The notes: generated from the sequence alone by a model not told the origin. A DNA stretch of 64,000 bases from Salinibius halmophilus (GCF_003577475.1 NZ_QPEP01000003.1:285479-349478), one strand, 5' to 3'. Positions 45,919-55,205 are shown, counted from the first letter of the stretch. A program made the numbers and translations.

Positions 45919-46064
45919 GGGACACCCACCAATACAGCTTTATCCGAACTGCATTGGTATGGATGCCCCGGATAATAATGATGGGTGTCCCGGTTGTGTA
46001 GCCATAACATCATCGATGGGCGTCCTGCTTATGGCAGTATTGAACAACATCGATGGGTGTCCCG
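45919..46064. repeat. TGGGTGTCC-family array (1 forward, 3 reverse)
   Basis: GGGACACCCACC at 45919, then GATGGGTGTCCCGG near 45980, CGATGGGCGTCCTG (one mismatch) near 46014 and CGATGGGTGTCCCGATAA near 46050. It lies between the convergent transglycosylase and yfaZ genes. Confidence 0.88.
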
Positions 46065-46076
46065 ATAAAGTCGACC

Positions 46077-46628
46077 CTAGTAGTTCACTCTAAAACCAAG
46101 ATACACACCGTCATTAATTGATACCGGGTCTTGCTCTGCTTCTAATCCCGCTGTGTAATTGGCGCCAATGAATGCACGTGCTTGTGGCAGTACGCGATAG
46201 TTTGCGCGCAAGTGAAAATCACCAAAGTGGTCGTATTGTGAAAAGGTTAAAATTGGTGGGGCGTAATGCACAATGGCCTCAACGCCAAATCCTCTGGCGA
46301 AGTTGGGCTGGTAGCGAACAAAGAAACCTGGCGCAAGTGCACCACCTGAGCCGCCATCTTTGGCGTCGAACCAGTAAGCTTTACCACCTAAGCCAGCAAT
46401 CAGAGGGTTTGCTGCTGCTTTGCTATCAACAGCATGGAACCCAGCGTTCAACAACCAGCCTTGGTTTTGGTTGTAAGCGCCACCTAATGAGATTAACGCT
46501 CCAGTACCAACACGAGCGGCTTCATGCTCAATTCGCACTGACTCAAGCGAGATAGAGAAGTCGACAGCGCCACCAGCGTTCGCCATTGAAGCTAGGCTCA
46601 AGCAGCCGGCAATCATAAATTTACGCAT
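46077..46628 (-). CDS. YfaZ-family outer-membrane protein
   Basis: This 183-aa protein starts MRKFMIAGCLSLASMANAGG (signal peptide). It has the YfaZ pattern: GTGALISLGGAYNQ, GLGGKAYWFDAKDGGSGGAL, APGFFVRYQPNFARGFGVEA and a last strand DGVYLGFRVNY ending in an aromatic residue. YfaZ proteins are small outer-membrane barrels of unknown function. It stands alone and is separated from htpG by a hairpin. Confidence 0.85.
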   Translation of the reverse strand: MRKFMIAGCLSLASMANAGGAVDFSISLESVRIEHEAARVGTGALISLGGAYNQNQGWLLNAGFHAVDSKAAANPLIAGLGGKAYWFDAKDGGSGGALAPGFFVRYQPNFARGFGVEAIVHYAPPILTFSQYDHFGDFHLRANYRVLPQARAFIGANYTAGLEAEQDPVSINDGVYLGFRVNY

Positions 46629-46693
46629 TTTTGGGTTCTCCCAAACACCATTTAATGAACTTGGTCACATTGTATAGCATTGTTGGATATAAC

Positions 46694-46717
46694 AAAGCCC
46701 CACACTTGTGAGGCTTT
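46694..46717 (-). terminator. Probable terminator of htpG
   Basis: AAAGCC(C)CAC and GTG(A)GGCTTT form a 9-bp stem with one mismatch around ACTT. On the minus strand TTTGTTAT follows. It lies 47 bases after the htpG stop codon. Confidence 0.65.
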
Positions 46718-46763
46718 GGCAATGGTTCAGGTCTTGGCATATTCGCCAACGTAGAACCTTTAT

Positions 46764-48653
46764 TTAGGCAGGCAGCTCGGCAAGCAAGCTGTTCAGCGTT
46801 TTAACATAGCCAGCTGGGTCCGACAACTCAATACCTTCGGCAATACGCGCTTGGTCATAGATCAATCGGGTTAGGGCTTCAGCTCGCTCATCCGACGACG
46901 CTTCACCAATTTTCTTCAGCAGTGGGTGGTCCACATTTACTTCCAAAGTTGGCTTGGTGTCTGGCATGGCCTGCCCTGCCGCTTCCATGATCTTACGCAT
47001 TTGCTCACCAAGCTCGTGTTCACCACGAACCAAACAAGCTGGTGAGTCGGTTAAGCGATGCGAACGTTTAACAGCGCTAACGTCTGACTCAAGAATTTTC
47101 TTAAGTTTTTCTAGCAAAGGCTCGGCTGCTTTATCAGCTTCTTCCTCGGCTTTTTTCTCTTCGTCAGTTTGTGGCTCGTCTAGATTCAAGTCGCCTTTGC
47201 CAGCGTTTTTGAACTTCTTGTCTTTATATTCAGACAAGTAAGACATCATCCACTCATCGATGCGGTCACCAAGCAAGATAACTTCGTAGCCTTTTTTCTT
47301 CAGCACTTCAATATGCGGGCTTGCTGAAGCGGCTTTCACACTGTCGGCAATAACGTAATAAATATGCTCTTGCCCTTCTGGCATACGCTCAATGTAGCCG
47401 TCTAATGTTTCGGTGTAGTCGAAGTGGCTGTTCTTCGACGTAGCAAAGCGAAGCAAACCAGCAATTTTCTCTTGGTTGCTCATGTCTTCGCCAATACCTT
47501 CCTTCAATACTTCACCAAATTCTTTCCAGAAGGTTTTGTATTGTTCCTCGTCTTTAGACAAGGTGCTGATCATGCCAAGCGCGCGTTTGGTTAGCGCTTT
47601 TTTCATGGCTGTTACTTGCTGGTCTTGCTGCAAGATTTCGCGCGATACGTTTAGTGACAAGTCTTTGCTATCTACCACACCTTTAATAAAGCGTAGGTAC
47701 ATTGGCAAAAACTCTTCGGCGCGATCCATAATAAACACACGCTGCACGTACAGTTTTAAACCGCGCGCACCTTCGCGCTGGTATAAATCCATTGGTGCGC
47801 TGCCTGGCACGTAAAGTAGCGAAGTATAGTCTTGGCGACCTTCAACTCGGTTGTGTACCCAGGTTAGCGGGTCGGCAAAATCGTGGCCTAGGCTGTGGTA
47901 GAACGACTTATACTCGTCATCAGAAATTTCGTTCTTCGACTTTGTCCAAAGCGCTTGGCCGTCGTTAACTTTTTCCCATTCAATAACGGTGGCGTCGTCT
48001 TCACTCTCACCTGGCTTTTCGGTTTCTAGCATAACCGGGATGCCAACATGGTCTGAGTATTTGCGAACCAGCTCGCGTAAACGCCATTCGCTTAAAAACT
48101 CGTCCTCACCTTCGCGCAACGTTAGCTCAATGCGCGTGCCACGTTTTGCTTTTTCAATCTCTTCTAGGTCGTACTCACCCTCACCTTTTGAAGACCAGTG
48201 CGTGCCTTGTTCGTCGCCTGCTTTGCGGGTAAATACGTCTACTTGCTCCGCAACAATAAACGAAGAATAGAAGCCAACACCAAACTGACCAATAAGTTGG
48301 CTATTGTCTTGGCTATCGCCAAGCTGCTTGATAAATTCCGCCGTGCCCGACTTTGCAATGGTGCCTAGGTTTGCCACCACGTCGTCGCGCGTCATACCAA
48401 TGCCGTTGTCTTCAATGATGATCTTGCGCTGATCTTTGTTGATACTGAGCTCAACCTTTAGGTCACCATCTCCTTCATACAGCGCATCATTCTCTAATGC
48501 TAAAAAGCGCAGTTTATCCGCCGCGTCCGAGGCGTTAGAGATCAACTCACGAAGGAAAATCTCTTTGTTCGAGTACAAAGAGTGAATCATCAAATTGAGC
48601 AGTTGTTTAACTTCGGTTTGAAAACTATGCGTTTCTTTTGCTGTGGTTGTCAT
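46764..48653 (-). CDS. htpG: Chaperone HtpG (Hsp90)
   Basis: HtpG is the bacterial Hsp90, an ATP-driven dimeric chaperone. This 629-aa protein has the N-terminal GHKL fold (LRELISNASDAADKLRF, IIEDNGIGMTRDDV, LIGQFGVGFYSSFIVA), the middle domain with PLDLSLNVSREILQQ-like wording (DLSLNVSREILQQ), and a C-terminal dimerisation domain ending YDQARIAEGIELSDPAGY. Full family length. It is divergent from the UMF1 transporter. No clear sigma-32 promoter was identified. Confidence 0.98.
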   Translation of the reverse strand: MTTTAKETHSFQTEVKQLLNLMIHSLYSNKEIFLRELISNASDAADKLRFLALENDALYEGDGDLKVELSINKDQRKIIIEDNGIGMTRDDVVANLGTIAKSGTAEFIKQLGDSQDNSQLIGQFGVGFYSSFIVAEQVDVFTRKAGDEQGTHWSSKGEGEYDLEEIEKAKRGTRIELTLREGEDEFLSEWRLRELVRKYSDHVGIPVMLETEKPGESEDDATVIEWEKVNDGQALWTKSKNEISDDEYKSFYHSLGHDFADPLTWVHNRVEGRQDYTSLLYVPGSAPMDLYQREGARGLKLYVQRVFIMDRAEEFLPMYLRFIKGVVDSKDLSLNVSREILQQDQQVTAMKKALTKRALGMISTLSKDEEQYKTFWKEFGEVLKEGIGEDMSNQEKIAGLLRFATSKNSHFDYTETLDGYIERMPEGQEHIYYVIADSVKAASASPHIEVLKKKGYEVILLGDRIDEWMMSYLSEYKDKKFKNAGKGDLNLDEPQTDEEKKAEEEADKAAEPLLEKLKKILESDVSAVKRSHRLTDSPACLVRGEHELGEQMRKIMEAAGQAMPDTKPTLEVNVDHPLLKKIGEASSDERAEALTRLIYDQARIAEGIELSDPAGYVKTLNSLLAELPA

Positions 48654-48779
48654 GGTTTTGTCATCTCAGCTTAGTTACATCGGCTACAGATATGCGGACA
48701 CCCACACAAGTTTTCAAGTATTCCTTTGTTTGTTTTTCATCCGATGGCATTATTGAGCCAGATTTTGAGGGAGTTGTTT

Positions 48780-50033
48780 ATGAATCCGGGAAGCAAGCGC
48801 GAGATTTTTGGCTGGTCGATGTATGACGTCGCCAACTCGGCCTATACCACAGTTGTTATTTCTTTTGTCTACTCGGCGTTTTTCGTGGACTACATTGTTC
48901 CTGGTGCTAGCCAAGCACAGGGGACATACTGGTCCATTGCCATTCTGGGCTCCACTGTATTGTCTATGGTGTTGTCTCCTTACATTGGCCGCTTAATTGA
49001 CCGTGGCTTTTCTAAAAAGAAACTGCTCTTCACTTCTACCGCCATTTGCTCACTATTCACGGCACTGTTAGCACTGGTTTCGCCGGGGCAAATTTGGCTT
49101 GGTATCGCGATTATTTTCGTTAGTAATGCAACCTGGATGCTGGGTGAGTCGATCAATGCTTCATTTCTGTCGGACTTAGCCAGCAAAAAGAACATGGGGT
49201 TAGTATCTGGTATTGCTTGGGGCGTAGGTTACCTAGGCGGATTACTGAGCATGGTAATTGTTGTACTGCTTTGGGTATCGGCTGCTGCGGGCACACCAGA
49301 GTATGTTGCGCAAAACCAAAGCGCGATGATTGTGATGGCCGTGTTCTTCATGGTGTTCTCATTGCCAACATTTTTACTGGTTAAAGATCGTCGTACACCA
49401 AACCCAAACCCGGGCATGACGCTCTTCACCATGGTGCAAGACCACAAACTTCTCACCCAGTTTTTTATTGCGTTTACTTTTTACATGGCTGGCATGCAGG
49501 CCATCATCAAATTCATTGGCATTTACACTAGCTCGGTGCTGGGCATGAGCCAGCAAGATTTAATTAGTGTGTTCTTGGCCACACAGCTGTCGGCATTTTT
49601 TGGTGCATTGGCCTTTGGTTTTATCGAGCGCGCGCTCGGCGCAAAGCGCACTATCTTGTTAAGTATCGGATTGTGGCTAGTGTGTGTGCTGAGCATGTAC
49701 TTTTTAGAAAATTTGGCGGCTTTGTTTGGCATGGCGCCGAATACAATGTTCATTTTTGTAGCGTTAATGGCAGGCTCTGGCATGGGTTCTATTCAAAGCG
49801 CCAGCCGCGGCGTAGTTGGCCTGGTTGCACCAGAGTCTGAAGCCGGTTCTAGCTTTGGCTTGTGGGGTTTCTTTGTTCGGGCTGCCTCTATTTTGGCGGT
49901 TGGATTTGGCGTTGCCTTCGATATTGTAGGTGGCCGCCAAGCCTTGTGGGTAGTGATTGCACTGTTCGCGATCGGTGGTTTCCTACTATGGCGTCTAAAA
50001 AGCCAAGCTCTTGAAAATCACAAAGCTGCTTAG
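48780..50033 (+). CDS. UMF1-family MFS transporter
   Basis: This 417-aa protein has about 12 transmembrane helices and opens with SKREIFGWSMYDVANSAYTT, the signature of the UMF1/Atg22-like branch of the major facilitator superfamily. Later motifs agree: GRLIDRGFSKKKLLF between TM2 and TM3, and GSIQSASRGVVGLVAPESEA near TM10. The eukaryotic Atg22 relatives export amino acids from vacuoles, but bacterial substrates are unknown. I chose the ATG at 48780 after GAGGGAG; codons before it in the same frame do not look like this family. Confidence 0.88.
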   Translation: MNPGSKREIFGWSMYDVANSAYTTVVISFVYSAFFVDYIVPGASQAQGTYWSIAILGSTVLSMVLSPYIGRLIDRGFSKKKLLFTSTAICSLFTALLALVSPGQIWLGIAIIFVSNATWMLGESINASFLSDLASKKNMGLVSGIAWGVGYLGGLLSMVIVVLLWVSAAAGTPEYVAQNQSAMIVMAVFFMVFSLPTFLLVKDRRTPNPNPGMTLFTMVQDHKLLTQFFIAFTFYMAGMQAIIKFIGIYTSSVLGMSQQDLISVFLATQLSAFFGALAFGFIERALGAKRTILLSIGLWLVCVLSMYFLENLAALFGMAPNTMFIFVALMAGSGMGSIQSASRGVVGLVAPESEAGSSFGLWGFFVRAASILAVGFGVAFDIVGGRQALWVVIALFAIGGFLLWRLKSQALENHKAA

Positions 50034-50056
50034 AAACTGCTTGAATAGCTTTTATT

Positions 50057-50231
50057 GGGACACCCATAGATATTCGGGACACCCATCGTTCATGAACTTC
50101 TATAGGGACAGCCATCGCTCAAGCGCCAGTTGAGTTTATTTACGGCCTGCACTAGTGGGTGTCCCAGTTAGGCGTGGGTGCCCAGAACATCGGTGGGTGT
50201 CCTTGGTAACGAACATCGGTGGGTGTCCTTG
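50057..50231. repeat. TGGGTGTCC-family array (3 forward, 4 reverse)
   Basis: Forward: GGGACACCCATAG at 50057, GGGACACCCATCG at 50077 and GGGACAGCCATCG (one mismatch) at 50105. Reverse: AGTGGGTGTCCCA near 50154, CGTGGGTGCCCA near 50173, and two copies of ACATCGGTGGGTGTCCTTG near 50188 and 50213. This is the last array in the window. Confidence 0.88.
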
Positions 50232-50256
50232 TAAACCTTGGATAAAACTCGGGCAC

Positions 50257-50460
50257 AAAAAAAGTCGGTAACTCGCGTTGGCGACTTTACCGACTTAGAC
50301 GATGGTAACTAACGTTCTAATAAACATCCCATTTAGGGTATCAGCCGCGTGGCAGGCAGCATTAGTAACACTGCCGGCGCATCCCACCAGAGGCTGGATG
50401 ATTCCGGCTGCTTTCCCGTTCCACCTACCACTGCGGCTAACTTAACCATACAAAAGAGAT
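50257..50460 (-). ncRNA. Candidate structured small RNA with its own terminator
   Basis: On the minus strand, AGCCGC-A-GTGG-T-AGG (50438-50424) can pair with CCT-G-CCAC-GCGGCT (50356-50343), closing a multibranch structure. Inside are a hairpin with GCCGG...CATCC and GGATG.GCCGGC (50408-50373) and a hairpin GGCAG...CTGCC (50375-50355). It ends in AAGTCGGTAA...TTACCGACTT plus seven T (50296-50257), a strong Rho-independent terminator. The ribA gene upstream has its own terminator at 50555-50576, so this second terminated, highly structured block looks like a separate RNA. The 5' end is a guess. I could not match it to 6S, SRP, tmRNA, or the FMN, cobalamin or c-di-GMP riboswitches. Confidence 0.5.
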
Positions 50461-50554
50461 TTGCAGCTGTCACGTCTTTTTCGCCAAATTTCATCAAATA
50501 TTGGTAATAACTTTAAAAACCAAAGCATTATTAACGGCAACGCACAAATAAAAA

Positions 50555-50576
50555 AGCCCCACCGTTAGGCAGGGCT
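50555..50576 (-). terminator. Rho-independent terminator of ribA
   Basis: On the minus strand AGCCCTGCC-TAAC-GGTGGGGCT forms a 9-bp stem (two G-U pairs) followed by a run of six T and then ATTT, 18 bases after the ribA stop. Confidence 0.88.
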
Positions 50577-50593
50577 CTCAAAACATTGCTTGG

Positions 50594-51271
50594 TTACATG
50601 TCGATGTGATGCTTTCCAATACGGCGTTTCGCTTCTAAATACGCGACGTTGCCTTCTTTCTTGTGAACACCGGTGCGCTGTGTACCCACAACGTCGATAC
50701 CATGCTCACGAAGCGATTCCGGTTTTTTCGGATTGTTGGTTAGCAAGGTAATCTGCTCAACATTTAAAGCATCGAGCATCAGCGCCGCATCGCCGTAGGT
50801 GCGCAAATCGTCGTCGAACCCTAAATGGTTGTTGGCGGCGAATGTATCCATGCCTTCCGACTGCAATACATAGGCATCAAGCTTGTTGTACAGTCCAATA
50901 CCACGGCCTTCTTGGCGCATATACAAAATAATACCGCCCTGCTCGGCCATGGTTTCGATGGCTTCTTCAAGCTGTTCGCCACAGTCGCATCGCGACGAAT
51001 GGAATACGTCGCCTGTTAGGCACTCTGAGTGAACACGTACCAATGGTTTGGCGTTGGCGTCTGCCCCTTTGAAGATAATGGCGACATGCTCTTTACCGTC
51101 TTTGAGGCCGCTAAAGCTCACCATTTCGGCTGGGTATTTACTGTTTTGACCAACGCCCAGTTTTACACGCGCTCGTACTGCACAGTCGGTCGTTTGCTTT
51201 GCATTCAAATCCGCACTCTCTTGAGAAGAATTTTCTGTAGAATTGGCGGAAGATACCAGAATATGTTCCAT
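50594..51271 (-). CDS. ribA: GTP cyclohydrolase II RibA
   Basis: RibA opens GTP to start riboflavin synthesis. This 225-aa protein has the zinc ligands in [19 protein letters not shown] (three Cys), the [11 protein letters not shown] motif, [17 protein letters not shown] and [12 protein letters not shown]. The core starts near residue 32, and the first 30 residues are a polar extension rich in Ser and Asn. It is a stand-alone GTP cyclohydrolase II, not fused to a RibB domain. It is divergent from an acyltransferase gene and has its own terminator. Confidence 0.95.
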   Translation of the reverse strand: MEHILVSSANSTENSSQESADLNAKQTTDCAVRARVKLGVGQNSKYPAEMVSFSGLKDGKEHVAIIFKGADANAKPLVRVHSECLTGDVFHSSRCDCGEQLEEAIETMAEQGGIILYMRQEGRGIGLYNKLDAYVLQSEGMDTFAANNHLGFDDDLRTYGDAALMLDALNVEQITLLTNNPKKPESLREHGIDVVGTQRTGVHKKEGNVAYLEAKRRIGKHHIDM

Positions 51272-51337
51272 GCTGCTCGCTCTCTTGCGTTGGCTTCATC
51301 CAATTTACGCCATGTAATTCTAGCTGGATTTTTAAAA

Positions 51338-51970
51338 ATGCATGATTTGCCCTATTTTGAACAACATCTTGAGCGTATTAATTACATGCCATGGCGCTAC
51401 CATCTGCTCAAACCCAAGATCAAAAACGCCATAAAAGCACACCAAAAAGCCTGGCAAGAAACGCTTTGCAACCTAGAAACCATCGACATTCGTGGCGAGG
51501 TATTTATCTCTCCGAAGGCAAATTTGTTCGCCGAACCAGGGCGCACCATTATCATTGAGGATGGTGCTGTCATTGGCGCCGATTGCTTTTTGCACGGCCC
51601 TATTCACATTGGTAAAAACGTCGGCATCAACCCTAACTGCCATATGGATGGTGGAAAAAAAGGCATTTACATCGGGCAAAACACTCGCATTGCCGCACAA
51701 TGCAAGCTATTTGCATTTAATCATGGCACAGCCGCAAATAGCCTAATCAACGAACAGCCGGTCACCAGCGAAGGAATCCACATTGGCGAAGATGTATGGC
51801 TAGGCGCGGGCGTTGGTATTACCGATGGCACTCACATGGGCAACCACAGTGTGGCTGCCATGAACGCAACCGTTACCCGCTCGGTTGGCGAGTACAAAAT
51901 TGTTGCTGGCTCGCCAGCGCGCGTAATTGGCGATAGGCTCGACAAACCTGGGCACTACCGGGGGGAATAA
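51338..51970 (+). CDS. Left-handed beta-helix (hexapeptide) acyltransferase
   Basis: The C-terminal 150 residues carry hexapeptide repeats (AVIGADCFLHGPIHIGKNVG, GIYIGQNTRIAAQCKLFAFN, GIHIGEDVWLGAGVGITDGT), ending with VAMNATVTRSVGEYKIVAGSPARVIG-type wording, as in trimeric CoA-dependent acetyltransferases. The catalytic His is probably in FAFNHGTA. The N-terminal 60 residues are helical and basic. I prefer the ATG at 51338 (MHDLPYFEQHLER). An ATG at 51263 would overlap the ribA start. Neither has a strong ribosome site. It may acetylate a sugar or another small molecule; the substrate is unknown. Confidence 0.75.
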   Translation: MHDLPYFEQHLERINYMPWRYHLLKPKIKNAIKAHQKAWQETLCNLETIDIRGEVFISPKANLFAEPGRTIIIEDGAVIGADCFLHGPIHIGKNVGINPNCHMDGGKKGIYIGQNTRIAAQCKLFAFNHGTAANSLINEQPVTSEGIHIGEDVWLGAGVGITDGTHMGNHSVAAMNATVTRSVGEYKIVAGSPARVIGDRLDKPGHYRGE

Positions 51971-52139
51971 CACTAATCAAATAGCCCTCTGGCACTAGCA
52001 GTATGCTCTGTACAACAAAGCTACGGCATGCTTACGCATGCACCCAAGAAACCTATTTTTGGCACTATATGCCCCAAGGCATATTTTCGTTACAATCAAG
52101 TACTTGCAAATGGAATTGGGCAAATAGGACTTAGGGTAA

Positions 52140-53144
52140 ATGACCACCACAACAGAAGCTCTCGAATCCTTCGCTATCACGGCTAGCGAGCTTTGGGCTA
52201 GGCGGAAAAAGCTGCTAAGGCAACCCGTTCGCCGACAGCGCTTGCTTGCACTCGAGCAACAGCTTGCCGCAGCATTATATGCGCTTGCTCATGCACGAAT
52301 AAAAATAGACGCTCAGTGTGCTGGAACCAAAGCATATATTGATGTGCAAAATATTGAAGCCACACAGAACACCGTGCATGACCTAGTTGACGAAGCGCCT
52401 GAAGATGTAGCGTTAGCCATAGCGTTAGCGTTTCCCAAGCAAGCGCCCGAGTCGCTATTGAACTGGCTCGGCGAGCTAGACAACCAGCCGTTTATTGCAA
52501 TACTACTCGACCAAGTAACCTGGCCAGCAGAGCAGTTAGAACAGCTCTTCCAAGGCGGAAAAGCGCCTCTGCGCCTAGAAAACCAGATAGCAAACATGCC
52601 TGCGGCGTATCAATATTGCCTAACTGCAGGCGAGTTGTCTGAGCAACTCATTGAGCAAGTCACACCTGAGCACTTTACTTACTTATGTTTACACGGCGAT
52701 ATTGCTGCGCGCCCAACCATGTTTAACCTGTTGGCCGAGTACCCACCAGAGCTGATTGCAATAAATGATATTTTGCTTTTCCAGCCAGAGTTTATTGAGC
52801 AGTGGATTGAGGGTTTTGAACACCCTCGTGTCGCAGCACCTCTTTACCAAAACTGGCTCATTATGACCCAACAAAAACTACCCCAGGTGCCACGCCTACA
52901 GGGCGATAACGTGACAAGTAAAGACAGCATGCCAAGTAAAAACGCTGCAAAACAATATCTAGCAAAGCTAAACCCGCAGCAGTACAACCACAGGGAGTGG
53001 CGAAAAACCGCGCTAAAAGCTTATTTAACTGACTATCATCACCCAAGCCTGGCACCTGCATGGAATGTATTTGCACACACGGGGAACAAACTGGGAAATG
53101 CCAATCAACTCTGGCAGCAACAATGGTTGGAGCACCTTAGCTAA
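52140..53144 (+). CDS. Helical protein, first gene of T6SS effector cassette
   Basis: This 334-aa protein is almost fully alpha-helical. Helix pairs such as APEDVALAIALAFPKQAPES, FIAILLDQVTWPAEQLEQLF and PAAYQYCLTAGELSEQLIEQ could be HEAT-like repeats, a fold found in some genes linked to DUF2169 clusters. The N terminus has the basic stretch WARRKKLLRQPVRRQRL. I do not recognise the family with certainty. It shares one base with the next gene (TAATG), so it belongs to the same operon as the DUF2169 adaptor. It may help effector loading, which is inference from context. Confidence 0.5.
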   Translation: MTTTTEALESFAITASELWARRKKLLRQPVRRQRLLALEQQLAAALYALAHARIKIDAQCAGTKAYIDVQNIEATQNTVHDLVDEAPEDVALAIALAFPKQAPESLLNWLGELDNQPFIAILLDQVTWPAEQLEQLFQGGKAPLRLENQIANMPAAYQYCLTAGELSEQLIEQVTPEHFTYLCLHGDIAARPTMFNLLAEYPPELIAINDILLFQPEFIEQWIEGFEHPRVAAPLYQNWLIMTQQKLPQVPRLQGDNVTSKDSMPSKNAAKQYLAKLNPQQYNHREWRKTALKAYLTDYHHPSLAPAWNVFAHTGNKLGNANQLWQQQWLEHLS

Positions 53145-54145
53145 TGCAAGTTAATAACCATACCGACTTTACCGCTGCTGCTTTTCCAGGTTGGTCACTG
53201 ACTGGCCAACAAGTGATGACATTGGTGGTAAAAGCTAGCTACAAATGGGATGACGAAGGCAAATTAAGCGTTGTTCCCGAGCCTGAACTTGTTTTGGCCG
53301 ACGAGTATCAAGAAGATGACGCTAACCAACCAGTAGTCAAAGCGTCGGAGATCGCCGTTAGTAAACAAGGGTTCGAGCTGCTAATCAGTGGCAAAGCCCA
53401 CCCACCAGGGCCAGCCAAGGGTTTGATTGTACAAGCAGCATTACTTGACCAAGAAAAGACTGAACTCTGGCAAAAAAAACTCGCCGTATTTGGCGAGCGT
53501 AAGTGGGTATCCGGCTTAATGGGGCGCAGCATAAGTGAACCCCAACTCATAAAAGACCCAGTACCACTAAGCTACGCCCTTGCATACGGTGGCCAATACC
53601 AAGACCGTAAAAAGCGACTCATTCAGTTTGAGCAAAACCCAGCCGGCCTTGGCTTTAATCCAGACGATGAGCAACTGCCAGCTATTGAGCAAAAGCCACT
53701 GATTAAAAGCCGCCGCGATCAACGCGCACCAGCGGGCTTTGGCCCAATCGCACCAATGTGGGCACCACGACAAGAAGCGTTTGCAAAACTAGATAGCGAT
53801 GCCGCTCAAGCAGGTGAATGCCCCTATCCTGCGGGTATCGAGCAAGATATGTTTAACTGCGCGCCGCTCGACCAACGCTTTACTGAATTACCAAAAACAG
53901 CTAGCTATGTTCGCCTGCAGCATATGAGTGCTGACCAGCCGATGATGGACATAGAGTTTCCCTCGCTTCAGTTAACAGCGGCAGTGCAATCTATTTCCGA
54001 TGCTAAGCCCAAACCACTAAATCTGCAATGTGACACCATGATGCTGGATAGTGAAGAAAAAACGCTTAACCTACTTTGGCGCGCTAGCGTGCCGTGGGAT
54101 TTTGATCGCACTCCACCTGTACAGTTTTGGCTAGAACAAGCATGA
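53144..54145 (+). CDS. DUF2169-family T6SS effector adaptor
   Basis: This 333-aa protein shows the DUF2169 layout. It opens with VNNHTDFTAAAFPGWSLTGQ, then TLVVKASYKWDDEGKL, VFGERKWVSGL, SYALAYGGQYQD, and FEQNPAGLGFNPDD with a later PIAPMWAPRQ. DUF2169 proteins act as chaperones or adaptors that load T6SS effectors with PAAR-like domains onto VgrG. It is of family length. The start overlaps the previous stop by one base and the end overlaps the next start by four (ATGA at 54142-54145). Confidence 0.85.
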   Translation: MQVNNHTDFTAAAFPGWSLTGQQVMTLVVKASYKWDDEGKLSVVPEPELVLADEYQEDDANQPVVKASEIAVSKQGFELLISGKAHPPGPAKGLIVQAALLDQEKTELWQKKLAVFGERKWVSGLMGRSISEPQLIKDPVPLSYALAYGGQYQDRKKRLIQFEQNPAGLGFNPDDEQLPAIEQKPLIKSRRDQRAPAGFGPIAPMWAPRQEAFAKLDSDAAQAGECPYPAGIEQDMFNCAPLDQRFTELPKTASYVRLQHMSADQPMMDIEFPSLQLTAAVQSISDAKPKPLNLQCDTMMLDSEEKTLNLLWRASVPWDFDRTPPVQFWLEQA

Positions 54146-55188
54146 GTTTAATTGTTACCCACAGCAAAATTGAAAGCTGCCGAATAGAAAGCGCATTGGG
54201 CGATGACCCCGCCGTGCTACTGGCAAGTTTGATGGCTGGACAAACTGCGATTACCGAACAGGCAGAACGGAAAACAGCAAAAAATACGCCCGAGCCAACA
54301 CCAGTTTACGCCGCGCCCTATGTTCAAGGCATGCACGATAAACTTGAGCGCCTAGATATAATGCTAGGAGCCTGGCTAAGCACTGAGCGCTTTGCCGCGC
54401 AAGACAACACAGTTGTATACCTGTTAACCGACCACCCGCTGGCGGCAGAACAACTGCAACAGCACGGCTATACGATTGCCTTGCAAACCAGCTCAGTTGA
54501 CGACTTTCTTCAACAAGCAAAACCACTGAGCGACCAGCCAGATGCCCAGCCTAACGACAAGCGCCAGTTATGGATAACACTACACAGTGAGTTTTTAGAT
54601 AGCGAGCGCCATAACCTGCGCGCCGACTTATTCCACTTTAATAACCAAGAAGGCAAGATTTGCGGCGAGGCCTTAGTGGCCATCGAATTTAGCTGGCAAC
54701 AACAAGCCCAGCGAAAGGTCACCAGGCTAACCGAAAATAGCTGGCAAACACTCAGCCGAGTGCAGAAAGTAGCCCTGGCTGAGCATCTAGTTGAGCACAC
54801 AGCTGCTCACTCAGAAAGTCAGCCAAACAGCCATTGGTTAACAAATTTTAATCAAAGCCGTGGCGCACAAAATGAGCAGTACCGAGTTGTACAGCGCCAA
54901 CAACAAATGCAAGTTAAACAACAGCAGCAAAACACTGAAAACACCGCCAACGATGTGGCCAATGTAGACAATAGAACATTACCTATTAATGCAGCTGAAA
55001 CGACATCTGCGACCCAGTTCACCAGTTTACACTCTACTTTTGGGGAACTTGGAAGCGCTGCCCTGCCACTGCTATTATGTTTGTTGAATCAAAGCTCGAC
55101 CCTAGCTGTACCATTGCCAAAATTCAGTGGCATTATATACCAACAGCAGGCGACGCGTTTACTAATTGAGCCAATTAAAGAATCATAG
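54142..55188 (+). CDS. Cassette protein, possibly a degenerate thiolase fold
   Basis: This 348-aa protein starts MSLIVTHSKIESCRIESALG, overlapping the DUF2169 stop. Its C-terminal HSTFGELGSAALPLLLCLL resembles the GELGAA-type helix near the end of beta-ketoacyl synthases, and thiolase-fold proteins occur in DUF2169 clusters. No catalytic Cys-His-His triad can be seen, so an enzyme role is unlikely. A Gln-rich stretch (QRQQQMQVKQQQQ) lies near residues 250-265. A structural or adaptor role in effector loading is inference. Confidence 0.5.
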   Translation: MSLIVTHSKIESCRIESALGDDPAVLLASLMAGQTAITEQAERKTAKNTPEPTPVYAAPYVQGMHDKLERLDIMLGAWLSTERFAAQDNTVVYLLTDHPLAAEQLQQHGYTIALQTSSVDDFLQQAKPLSDQPDAQPNDKRQLWITLHSEFLDSERHNLRADLFHFNNQEGKICGEALVAIEFSWQQQAQRKVTRLTENSWQTLSRVQKVALAEHLVEHTAAHSESQPNSHWLTNFNQSRGAQNEQYRVVQRQQQMQVKQQQQNTENTANDVANVDNRTLPINAAETTSATQFTSLHSTFGELGSAALPLLLCLLNQSSTLAVPLPKFSGIIYQQQATRLLIEPIKES

Positions 55189-55205
55189 ATCTAAAGGAAT
55201 AGACC

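Noticed and set aside
50257..50460. FMN or cobalamin riboswitch near ribA
   Set aside because: The block lies downstream of ribA, not in its leader, and lacks the conserved boxes of either riboswitch class.
51029..51337. Long N-terminal extension of the hexapeptide acyltransferase
   Set aside because: The extension lies opposite ribA and has no family-like sequence; it is a shadow of the ribA coding strand.
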